6,965 bases of DNA from Sulfurospirillum sp. UBA6790 (GTDB lineage Bacteria > Campylobacterota > Campylobacteria > Campylobacterales > Sulfurospirillaceae): contig DKFS01000016.1 in assembly GCA_002452855.1 (NCBI GenBank), forward strand, positions 1 to 6,965, read 5' to 3'. The notes beneath the pieces were generated by a model, which did no database searches, was not told the DNA's origin, and saw only the letters and a list, made by a program, of their open reading frames with translations. The position numbers and the translations under genes are program-made. Shown piece by piece: positions 1 to 5,331 of this stretch. The stretch's first letter is position 1. Every line of letters starts with the position of its first letter.

Positions 1-1034
1 TTGAGATGAACAATTTTTGGGATGTCCTTTTAAATCCCAATGCGGTTTCAAAGTTCTTACATACCATTAGCAGCGGTTATGTGATGGGCTCTTTGTTTGT
101 CGTGGGCATTAGTAGTTGGTATTTGCTTAAGAAAAAAGAGATTTTATTTGCAAAGCGCAGTATGATTGTAGGTGCTTCGTTTGGTCTGCTTGTCTCTATC
201 TTTTTAGTAGCAACAGGCGATGAATCAGCGCATCAAGTAGCCCTTACCCAACCCACAAAATTGGCGGCTATGGAAGGCTTGTACGATGGAAAACGCCGTG
301 CGGGTATCGTGGCGATTGGTCAGCTTAATACTCAAAAAGAGATAGGTGATGGCAAAGATGAATTTGTGTGGTCGATTGAAATTCCCTATGCGCTCTCCTT
401 TTTAGGGTTTCGAAGTATCGATGCGTTTGTTCCGGGTATTGATGATTTGGTTTTAGGCAATCCAGCACTTTCGATTGAACCAGCCCAGAGTAAAATAGAC
501 AAAGGCAAAATGGCATTGGAGGCACTACGAACCTATAAAGAGGCTCAAAAAGTATCGGATACCCCAACCATGCAAAGCGCCTTAAAAACATTTCGTGAGC
601 ATCAAGCATTTTTAGGGTACAGCTATTTGAATAAACCGTCTCAAATCATACCGCCTGTTGGACTGACGTTTTACAGTTTTCACATTATGGTGGGGCTTGG
701 AAGTTGGTTTTTAGCACTCTTTTTCTTTGTGCTCTATTTTTCGATGATTGGCAAAATCGACCATCAAAAACTACTGTTACGCGCCGCTCTTTGGTCGATT
801 CCTTTAGGGTATATTGCAGGAGAGACGGGCTGGATTGTGGCAGAAGTTGGCAGACAACCGTGGGCGATTCAAGGCATGCTTCCCGTGGGCATTGCGAGTT
901 CGCATATTGATTCAGTTTCGGTGATGATTACTTTAGGCTTATTTGCGGTTATTTTTACAGGATTGTTGATTGCCGAGATAAAAATTATGCTCAAGCAGAT
1001 AACCATAGGACCAGAAGGAGAGAGTCATGTTTGA
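1..1034 (+). CDS. cydA: Cytochrome bd-type quinol oxidase subunit I (CydA), 5' end missing
   Basis: This is the heme-bearing membrane subunit that oxidises quinol and reduces oxygen to water. The frame is open back to the window edge (GAG precedes the ATG at 6), and that ATG is internal: the protein aligns with E. coli CydA from about residue 168, so roughly 165 residues carrying the N-terminal helices and the high-spin heme ligand His19 lie outside. Counting from the ATG at 6, visible conserved positions are His19 (E. coli His186, heme b558 ligand), Lys85 and Glu90 in the quinol loop (Lys252 and Glu257), Met228 in FHIMV (Met393, second b558 ligand), and the W276-E280-GRQPW stretch (Trp441, Glu445, Arg448). 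The near-constant offset (167 falling to 165) means the quinol loop is as long as in E. coli, so this is the long-loop subfamily. The E. coli Arg391 position is His226 here. The gene overlaps cydB by 8 bases, which implies translational coupling. Alignments are from memory of the E. coli protein. Confidence 0.95.
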   Translation, partial: EMNNFWDVLLNPNAVSKFLHTISSGYVMGSLFVVGISSWYLLKKKEILFAKRSMIVGASFGLLVSIFLVATGDESAHQVALTQPTKLAAMEGLYDGKRRAGIVAIGQLNTQKEIGDGKDEFVWSIEIPYALSFLGFRSIDAFVPGIDDLVLGNPALSIEPAQSKIDKGKMALEALRTYKEAQKVSDTPTMQSALKTFREHQAFLGYSYLNKPSQIIPPVGLTFYSFHIMVGLGSWFLALFFFVLYFSMIGKIDHQKLLLRAALWSIPLGYIAGETGWIVAEVGRQPWAIQGMLPVGIASSHIDSVSVMITLGLFAVIFTGLLIAEIKIMLKQITIGPEGESHV

Positions 1035-2151
1035 AAATATATCACTTTTGGGACTTCAACATTATTGGTGGTTTTTGGTTTCGCTTATTGGGGCGTTATT
1101 TGTGTTTATCACTTTTGTGCAAGGCGGACAAACGCTTTTGTATGCCATCGCTAAAGATGAAAAACAACGCAATGTTTTAGTCGCTGTTTTGGGTCGAAAA
1201 TGGGAACTTTCCTTTACCTCGCTTGTCATGTTTGGAGGCGCACTTTTTGCGGCTTTTCCTCTGTTTTACGCGGTCAGTTTTGGTGGGGCATATTATGTGT
1301 GGATGGCGATACTGTTTTGTTTTATCATTCAAGCCGTATCGTATGAGTACCGCAAAAAACCAGACAATTTTTTAGGCACGCGTACGTATGAAACATTTTT
1401 ATGGATCAATGGTAGTGTGGGGATCATCCTCATAGGCATAGCTCTAGGTACACTCTTTACCGGGGGAAATTTTGTGAGAAACGATATGAATCTCTCCGCG
1501 TGGACGATGTCCAGTTATGGATTAGAAGGGGTATTAAACCCGTTTAATGTTGCGTTTGGATTTATGTTGTTTTTCTTAGCCCGTGTTCAAGCCGAACTCT
1601 ATTTTCTCAACGCCATTGATGATGAAGCCATTGTTAAAAATACCAGAGTCCAACTTTTCAAAGACGCTATATTCTTTGTAGGCTTTTTTGTTGCCATGCT
1701 CGTTATGCTTTTAATGATGAGTGGATTTTCGTATAAAGGTGAGCATGTTTACGTTGAAACGTTCAAATTTTTGAAAAACTTTATCGCCAATCCTCTCTTA
1801 ATCGTAGCGTTTGGCATGGGTGCGTTGGCTGTTTTGTATGCCATTGCGATTAGTTTATTTAAGCGAAGCACGAAAGGTATTTGGTTCAGTGGTATCGGTA
1901 CGGTTTTGGTTGCGGTAAGTTTGCTCTGTTTATTAGGCTTTAATGCGACAACGATTTATCCTTCCTTAAGTCATATTCAAAGTTCACTGACGATTGAAAA
2001 TAGCTCTTCATCGCTCTATACTCTTAAATCAATGAGCTATGTTTCATTGGGTGTTCCCTTTGTTTTAGGGTACATTTTTCTGGTATGGAGAGCGATGAAT
2101 AAAGAAAAAGTAACATCAGCCGAAGTGGAAGCTGATGCGCATCATTATTAG
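1027..2151 (+). CDS. cydB: Cytochrome bd-type quinol oxidase subunit II (CydB)
   Basis: This is the second large integral membrane subunit of the bd oxidase, 374 residues, close to the usual length. About nine hydrophobic segments can be seen (roughly residues 13-35, 58-80, 86-105, 124-147, 170-190, 212-232, 253-275, 283-305 and 337-357). Conserved CydB stretches include GGALFAAFPLFY (about 70-81), VSYEYRKK (about 104-111), LNPFN near 170 and a C-terminal SSSLYTLKSMSY region. The E. coli TDGFDMG segment in the first helix is replaced by FVQGGQT, and the E. coli HWD is KWE, so the family is recognised by overall fit rather than by the N-terminal signature. The start is well supported: GAAGGAG at 1014-1020 lies 6 bases before the ATG, which itself overlaps the cydA stop (ATGTTTGA). 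A further small membrane protein gene starts 8 bases after the stop codon, so the operon continues. Confidence 0.95.
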   Translation: MFENISLLGLQHYWWFLVSLIGALFVFITFVQGGQTLLYAIAKDEKQRNVLVAVLGRKWELSFTSLVMFGGALFAAFPLFYAVSFGGAYYVWMAILFCFIIQAVSYEYRKKPDNFLGTRTYETFLWINGSVGIILIGIALGTLFTGGNFVRNDMNLSAWTMSSYGLEGVLNPFNVAFGFMLFFLARVQAELYFLNAIDDEAIVKNTRVQLFKDAIFFVGFFVAMLVMLLMMSGFSYKGEHVYVETFKFLKNFIANPLLIVAFGMGALAVLYAIAISLFKRSTKGIWFSGIGTVLVAVSLLCLLGFNATTIYPSLSHIQSSLTIENSSSSLYTLKSMSYVSLGVPFVLGYIFLVWRAMNKEKVTSAEVEADAHHY

Positions 2152-2154
2152 GAG
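2150..2154 (+). promoter_or_regulatory. Ribosome binding site of the cydX-like gene
   Basis: AGGAG overlaps the cydB stop codon (TAG at 2149-2151) and lies 5 bases before the ATG at 2160. It is the main evidence that the 41-codon frame behind it is translated, presumably coupled to cydB. Confidence 0.65.
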
Positions 2155-2159
2155 ATAAC

Positions 2160-2285
2160 ATGGAAGCAACACATTACACAACAGAAATTTTATGGCTTTG
2201 CACATGGCCTGTGCTCATTTATGTCTCTTATAAATTTATTGTTTTAAACATTTCTCATTTTGAAGAAAATTTAAAAGACAAATAA
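2160..2285 (+). CDS. Small membrane protein, probable CydX-like bd oxidase subunit
   Basis: The 41-residue product has a short polar N-terminus (MEATHYTTE), one hydrophobic helix at about residues 10-31 containing LWLCTWPVLIYVSYKF, and a charged C-terminus (HFEENLKDK). Bd oxidases often carry a one-helix microprotein of 30-50 residues (CydX, CydY, CydH types) that packs against CydA and stabilises the hemes, and it is commonly encoded directly after cydB. Size, one-helix topology, position and a good Shine-Dalgarno site all fit that role. The sequence does not obviously match E. coli CydX, so the symbol is left blank; function is inferred from context. Likely cotranscribed and translationally coupled with cydB. 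Random short frames rarely combine a proper ribosome site, a clean helix and this location, so the gene itself is fairly secure. Confidence 0.75.
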   Translation: MEATHYTTEILWLCTWPVLIYVSYKFIVLNISHFEENLKDK

Positions 2286-2313
2286 CGGCATACAAGGCTA
2301 TCCAAAGAAGAGG

Positions 2314-2350
2314 TAGGCGGTTTTAAGACGATATAGGATAAAATCGCCTA
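2314..2350. repeat. Inverted repeat between the cyd operon and ychF
   Basis: The arms 2314-2324 (TAGGCGGTTTT) and 2340-2350 (AAAATCGCCTA) pair over 11 bp with a single G-U, around a 15-base loop. It could be the transcription terminator of the cyd operon, although what follows (TAAAAATTAATTTT) is A/T mixed rather than a clean U tract. It also overlaps the best -10 box for ychF, so an operator or attenuating role is equally possible. Confidence 0.5.
2337..2344 (+). promoter_or_regulatory. Candidate -10 element of ychF
   Basis: GATAAAAT fits the extended -10 pattern described for Campylobacterota (gnTAnaAT), where a conserved -35 box is usually lacking. Transcription would begin near 2351, giving a leader of about 27 bases with AAAGG at 2365-2369, 8 bases before the ychF ATG. 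The box lies at the 3' arm of the inverted repeat. Confidence 0.4.
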
Positions 2351-2377
2351 TAAAAATTAATTTTAAAGGTATAGTCT

Positions 2378-3478
2378 ATGGGTTTAGGTGTCGGTATTGT
2401 AGGACTCCCCAATGTTGGAAAATCAACCACTTTTAATGCGCTCACCAAAGCGCAAAATGCAGAATCAGCAAACTATCCGTTTTGTACGATTGAGCCCAAT
2501 AAAGCCATTGTCCCCGTTCCTGATCCACGTCTTGAAGAGCTTGCAAAAATCGTCAAACCTGAACGCATTCAGCACTCAACGGTGGACTTTGTGGACATCG
2601 CGGGATTAGTTAAAGGTGCAAGTGCAGGCGAGGGTCTTGGTAATCAGTTTTTATCAAACATTCGTGAAGTTGAAGTCATTTTACACATGGTACGTTGTTT
2701 TGAAGATGAAAACATCACACACGTAGAAGACAGCGTCAATCCCTTGCGCGATATTGAAATCATCGAAACCGAGCTTATCTTAGCCGATGTCCAACAACTC
2801 GATAAAAAACTTGACCGTCTTCGACGTCAAGCTAAAGCAGACAAATCGGCACAAGGTATTTTAGAAGTTGCCGAAAAATTAAGAGCACATCTAGATGAAC
2901 TAAAACCTGTAAGCACTTTCCCTGAGCAAAACGATGCGAATTTTGAAGCGCTCAATAAAGAGTTACGTTTTCTCTCCAATAAAACAGTCATCTATGGCGC
3001 TAACGTTGATGAAGCAGGCTTGCTAGAAGAGAATGATTTTGTTAAAACTGTCAAAACCCATGCACAAAGCGTAGGCGCTGATGTGGTTGTCTTGTGTGCC
3101 AAAGTCGAAGAAGAGATGGTCGCACTAGAAGAAGACGAGGCCGAAGAATTTTTGAAAGAATTGGGCGTTGAAGAATCAGGATTGAAACAAATTATTCGTT
3201 TGGCATTTGAAAAATTAGGATTGGCTTCCTACTTTACCGCAGGTGTTAAAGAGGTGCGTGCTTGGACGATTGAAAAGGGTTGGAAAGCCCCAAAAGCAGC
3301 AGCTGTCATTCACAACGACTTTGAAAAAGGTTTTATTCGCGCTGAGGTCATTGGGTATGAGGATTATATCGCTTGCAAAGGTGAAGCAGGCGCTAAAGAA
3401 GCTGGTAAAATGCGACTAGAAGGCAAAGACTACGTCGTTCAAGACGGCGATGTCATGCACTTTAGATTTAACGTATAA
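2378..3478 (+). CDS. ychF: YchF/OLA1-type Obg-like ATPase (redox-regulated ATPase YchF)
   Basis: The cytosolic P-loop protein belongs to the Obg branch of TRAFAC GTPases. YchF binds ATP as well as GTP, associates with ribosomes and is linked to stress and translation control. At 366 residues it is full length (E. coli about 363). Visible parts are the P-loop GLPNVGKS (residues 9-16), the G3 motif DIAGLV (73-78), where the usual DxxG glutamine/histidine position is hydrophobic as is typical of this family, a helical coiled-coil insertion (about 130-175), the G4-position motif NVDE (209-212) that replaces NKxD and explains relaxed nucleotide specificity, and a C-terminal TGS domain (about 281-364) ending in [11 protein letters not shown]. 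The start follows AAAGG with an 8-base spacing and directly precedes the conserved N-terminus. It is separated from the cyd operon by a promoter-like box and an inverted repeat, and is followed by a hairpin, so it is probably transcribed alone. Confidence 0.97.
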   Translation: MGLGVGIVGLPNVGKSTTFNALTKAQNAESANYPFCTIEPNKAIVPVPDPRLEELAKIVKPERIQHSTVDFVDIAGLVKGASAGEGLGNQFLSNIREVEVILHMVRCFEDENITHVEDSVNPLRDIEIIETELILADVQQLDKKLDRLRRQAKADKSAQGILEVAEKLRAHLDELKPVSTFPEQNDANFEALNKELRFLSNKTVIYGANVDEAGLLEENDFVKTVKTHAQSVGADVVVLCAKVEEEMVALEEDEAEEFLKELGVEESGLKQIIRLAFEKLGLASYFTAGVKEVRAWTIEKGWKAPKAAAVIHNDFEKGFIRAEVIGYEDYIACKGEAGAKEAGKMRLEGKDYVVQDGDVMHFRFNV

Positions 3479-3489
3479 TCTCTTTTAAA

Positions 3490-3519
3490 TGTTTACATGT
3501 AAGTTTTTACATGTAAACA
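3490..3519. terminator. Perfect hairpin downstream of ychF (two TTTACATGTAA palindromes)
   Basis: Arms 3490-3502 and 3507-3519 are exact 13-base reverse complements around a GTTT loop, starting 11 bases after the ychF stop. Each arm contains the palindrome TTTACATGTAA. On the + strand the following bases (CTCTTCATTCAC) are a poor U tract; on the - strand the hairpin is followed by TTTAAAAG. It probably ends ychF transcription and may also end a leftward transcript from the promoter-like site near 3700. Confidence 0.5.
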
Positions 3520-3788
3520 CTCTTCATTCACTTTACAATATTTTTAGAGCTCTTTTCTGAAAGAATTGTTTGTTCTTATATTTTAAATAGTGATGCTTTG
3601 TGCGTTTAAAGCTCATTATACGAACGTAGGTTTGATAGTTTAAGGTAATGGTGTTTTGATGGAAATAAAAACGCAAAAACCGCTCAATAGTATACCAAAC
3701 TTTACAGCCAGGTCAATTTATTTGCACTCTTGAGTTTAAAAATGATGTAATAAGAGGGTTTGATTATAGTGCTAAGGGTAATCAAAAT
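3520..3788. other. Gene-poor gap between ychF and the TauE/SafE gene
   Basis: No confident gene lies here. Two open but start-less stretches exist: a + strand frame ending at TAA 3813-3815, and a - strand frame open from about 3710 to TAA at 3533-3535, reading ...VWYTIERFLRFYFHQN... and ending in a very basic tail. The latter includes a possible 27-codon frame from ATG at 3616, without a convincing ribosome site. Both are short enough to arise by chance in AT-rich DNA. The gap might be the debris of a lost gene or hold a small RNA; separate entries give the promoter and terminator signals. Confidence 0.4.
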
Positions 3789-3815
3789 GAGAAATTAGTA
3801 GAAGCTATAAAGTAA
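3659..3815 (+). pseudogene. Possible frameshifted small gene, function unknown
   Basis: From ATG at 3659 the frame reads MEIKTQK and stops at 3731-3733. A neighbouring frame, open from 3669 to TAA at 3813-3815, reads ...RSIVYQTLQPGQF followed by ICTLEFKNDVIRGFDYSAKG and ends EKLVEAIK, which looks protein-like but lacks any start codon. Removing one A from the run at 3675-3679 would join both into a single 51-residue protein. The stop lies in the loop of a strong + strand terminator, a common arrangement for a real gene end. TAAGGT at 3641-3646 could be a ribosome site but its spacing is long. I do not recognise the product. A decayed gene, a sequencing error in the A run, or a chance frame all remain possible. 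Confidence 0.25.
3689..3716 (-). promoter_or_regulatory. Promoter-like site on the - strand inside the ychF-tauE gap
   Basis: Read leftward, TTGACC (3716-3711), a 16-base spacer and TATACT (3694-3689) match the sigma-70 consensus at 10 of 12 positions. It would start RNA near 3682 toward the hairpin at 3490-3519, giving an RNA of roughly 200 bases with no convincing coding content. Such matches also arise by chance in AT-rich DNA. Confidence 0.35.
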
Positions 3816-3834
3816 CTTCTACTAAATTTTTTTT
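3795..3834. terminator. Rho-independent terminator, probably bidirectional
   Basis: Arms 3795-3804 (TTAGTAGAAG) and 3816-3825 (CTTCTACTAA) form a perfect 10-bp stem with an 11-base loop. On the + strand it is followed by A and eight T (3827-3834), a textbook U tract. On the - strand it starts 16 bases after the TauE/SafE stop and is followed by TTTCTCATTTTG, so it can also end the marR-tauE transcript. The stronger U tract faces the + strand, where no intact gene lies upstream nearer than ychF. Confidence 0.7.
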
Positions 3835-3841
3835 GACAATC

Positions 3842-4648
3842 TTATAAGACTGAAATCAACATTTTTATGCTTAATCCTACTAATAAAAGAGAAAATAATT
3901 TTTTAAGCCTGTCGCTTTGTAAAGCGTGAGCAGTTCTTACGCCTAAGGGTACGGTAAAATAGCTTGCGCAAGAGATAATGATAACAGCAGGAAGATAGAC
4001 GTATCCTAACTGCCATGATGACAGTGAAGTAATCATCCAACCATTAATAATAAAACCGATTGTGCCAGAAATAGCGATTGGAAAACCAATGGCTGCTGAT
4101 GTCCCTATGGCTTTTTTAATGGGAATATTATGTGCTACTAAATAAGGAACAGTAAAAGCACCTCCACCAACAGACATCATTGCAGAAATAGCTCCAATTA
4201 CAGTTCCTGCTCCAAATAAATTAAGTGTACTTGGGTGTTTTGCATTGGCTTTTGGTTTGATGTTTAATAGCATTCTAAGAGCAGCAATACTCATAAAAAT
4301 TGTAAAGAATATGGCAAGGTAAAAAGAGCTTAGATACGAAGATATAAAAGTCGCAGAAAATGTTCCTAAAACGACACCTATACCCATTTTACGAAAAATA
4401 TCCCATTGTACTCCCTTTTTTTTATCATGTGCGCGGAAGCTTGAAAATGATGTTGCAACGATACTCATCATGGATGTTCCAAGTGCCATATGCATTACAT
4501 GTTCATTTGAAATTCCATTTGACAAAAAAATTGCGGTAAAAACGGGAACCATAAGCCCTCCGCCGCCAATTCCGAAAAGACCTGCTGCAAAGCCTGCAAA
4601 AGCACCAAGAGCCAAAAATAACATGACCGTATTAATATCTAAAATCAT
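3842..4648 (-). CDS. TauE/SafE (TSUP) family membrane transporter
   Basis: The 268-residue inner-membrane protein has about eight hydrophobic helices and belongs to the TSUP family, whose members are anion permeases or exporters, several of them for sulfite, sulfoacetate, sulfonates or other sulfur compounds. The family's internal duplication shows clearly: GLFGIGGGGLMVP (residues 23-35) matches SVGGGAFTVP (159-168), and ALGTSM (55-60) matches AIGTSA (180-185). A short charged loop (RAHDKKKG, 72-79) and a lysine-rich linker (about 131-138) separate helix groups. The start is taken as ATG at 4648: AAGGA lies 6 bases before it, whereas the in-frame TTG one codon upstream would be only 3 bases from that site. 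The gene begins 9 bases after the marR stop and its ribosome site overlaps that stop, so the two form an operon and the regulator probably controls the transporter. The substrate cannot be read from sequence. Confidence 0.9.
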   Translation of the reverse strand: MILDINTVMLFLALGAFAGFAAGLFGIGGGGLMVPVFTAIFLSNGISNEHVMHMALGTSMMSIVATSFSSFRAHDKKKGVQWDIFRKMGIGVVLGTFSATFISSYLSSFYLAIFFTIFMSIAALRMLLNIKPKANAKHPSTLNLFGAGTVIGAISAMMSVGGGAFTVPYLVAHNIPIKKAIGTSAAIGFPIAISGTIGFIINGWMITSLSSWQLGYVYLPAVIIISCASYFTVPLGVRTAHALQSDRLKKLFSLLLVGLSIKMLISVL

Positions 4649-4654
4649 CAATAA

Positions 4655-4659
4655 TCCTT
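4655..4659 (-). promoter_or_regulatory. Ribosome binding site that fixes the TauE/SafE start
   Basis: AAGGA on the - strand overlaps the marR stop (TAAGGA) and lies 6 bases from ATG 4648 but only 3 from TTG 4651, favouring the ATG. Confidence 0.6.
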
Positions 4660-5089
4660 ATAAGTTCTTATCTAATTTTTTGAGTGTTTCGTAAGTAATG
4701 CGTAAATCACTCAGCTCTATTCCTTTGAACAAGTCTGCTTGTGTGACAATCCCCAAATTGCGCAATTCCTCAGCAATCGATAATGTTTGTTTTGTCGCTC
4801 TTACTAAATAAGCACGTGGGTCGTTTGGATGATCAATTTTATCAATGAAATTTTTATTTTCTAAACGTTTTAGTGTTGTTGAGAGGTTTGAAGGCTCCAT
4901 CGATATTTGTTCACAGAGTTGTATCTGTGTCAAATCACCTTGACTACAAAGGATAAGTAAGATAGCTCTTTGCTCGGAGGTTAAATCATATGGTTTTAGT
5001 TTATCATTCATTCTCTTACGCATTTTGTTTTTTATTCTGGCAATCAAAAGCCCAATATCGTTAAAAGAAGATTGGATAGTCTGTTGCAT
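4658..5089 (-). CDS. MarR-family transcriptional regulator
   Basis: The 143-residue protein has the usual size and layout of MarR repressors, which bind palindromic DNA as dimers and release it on binding a small ligand or on oxidation. Helical dimerisation segments occur at both ends (about 5-32 and 102-142). The winged helix-turn-helix spans about residues 37-98, with LTQIQLCEQISMEPSNLSTT (53-72) as helix-turn-helix core, RLENKNFI (75-82) and the wing signature DHPNDPRAYLV (86-96) containing the conserved D-x-R. Two cysteines (48 and 59) lie in the DNA-binding domain; whether they sense redox state is unknown. AAAGGA at 5096-5101 lies 6 bases before the ATG. It is the first gene of an operon with the TauE/SafE transporter, and a 35-base inverted repeat upstream is the likely self-bound operator. 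The ligand is unknown; an anion or toxic compound exported by the partner is a reasonable inference. Confidence 0.93.
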   Translation of the reverse strand: MQQTIQSSFNDIGLLIARIKNKMRKRMNDKLKPYDLTSEQRAILLILCSQGDLTQIQLCEQISMEPSNLSTTLKRLENKNFIDKIDHPNDPRAYLVRATKQTLSIAEELRNLGIVTQADLFKGIELSDLRITYETLKKLDKNL

Positions 5090-5115
5090 GAGTATTCCTT
5101 TAGTTTTTATTTAAA

Positions 5116-5121
5116 ATAGTA
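5116..5121 (-). promoter_or_regulatory. Candidate -10 element of the marR-tauE operon
   Basis: TACTAT on the - strand (5121-5116) would start transcription near 5109, about 20 bases before the marR ATG. The -35 region would fall on the left arm of the inverted repeat at 5137-5150, so a repressor bound there would block it. One of several A/T-rich possibilities. Confidence 0.35.
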
Positions 5122-5136
5122 GAATAAAAATTCTTA

Positions 5137-5171
5137 ATACTTATTTAAATAACTATTATTCAAATAAGTAT
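5137..5171. promoter_or_regulatory. Inverted repeat, probable MarR operator
   Basis: The arms 5137-5150 (ATACTTATTTAAAT) and 5158-5171 (ATTCAAATAAGTAT) are reverse complements at 13 of 14 positions, with a 7-base centre. The site lies 48 bases upstream of the marR start, overlaps the candidate -35 region on the - strand and touches a TATAGT box on the + strand. This is the usual architecture of MarR autoregulation from a divergent control region. Binding by this MarR is inferred. Confidence 0.6.
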
Positions 5172-5225
5172 AGTTTGCTAATTTAATAAAACAAGGAGAG
5201 CGTTTTAATGAAAATATATACTTAA
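5169..5225 (+). other. Divergent start signals leading into a five-codon frame
   Basis: On the + strand there is a TATAGT box (5169-5174), AAGGAG (5193-5198) and ATG (5208-5210), an arrangement normally found before a gene. The frame reads MKIYT and stops at TAA 5223-5225. No longer frame follows before the hairpin at 5273-5302. It may be the remnant of a divergently transcribed MarR-controlled gene, a leader peptide, or chance. Confidence 0.3.
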
Positions 5226-5265
5226 AAGGATAGAGAAAGAATTTTTTACGTAAAGTGATTGATGT

Positions 5266-5302
5266 CTAAAAATAAGAACGCAACGCTTTGATTACGTTCT
5301 TA
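5266..5302 (-). terminator. Rho-independent terminator of the FeS reductase-rhodanese gene
   Basis: Arms 5273-5280 and 5295-5302 (TAAGAACG with CGTTCTTA) form an 8-bp stem with a 14-base loop, 30 bases after the stop of the gene at 5332. On the - strand the stem runs into TTTTTAG, a usable U tract. On the + strand the following ATTTATTATGG is weaker. Confidence 0.65.
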
Positions 5303-5331
5303 ATTTATTATGGTTGATTGAAGATAGCTTA

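Noticed and set aside
6..8. ATG at 6 as the start of cydA
   Set aside because: The codon before it is in frame and open, and the protein matches CydA only from about residue 168 of the E. coli protein, so the ATG is an internal methionine of a gene cut by the window edge.
325..609. 94-residue frame on the - strand inside cydA
   Set aside because: It lies antisense to a clearly conserved part of cydA, has no recognisable domain and no ribosome site of note.
4493..4502. ACATGT-containing stretch inside the TauE/SafE gene as a further copy of the palindrome
   Set aside because: Only the central 8 bases match (TTACATGT followed by TC); it lies in coding sequence and does not form a palindrome of the same length.
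4649..4651. TTG as the start of the TauE/SafE gene
   Set aside because: It is only 3 bases from the Shine-Dalgarno site; the ATG directly after it has the normal spacing.
4470..4694. 74-residue + strand frame opposite the TauE/SafE N-terminus
   Set aside because: Pro/Ala/Lys-rich translation of the complement of a glycine-rich membrane repeat; no independent start signals.
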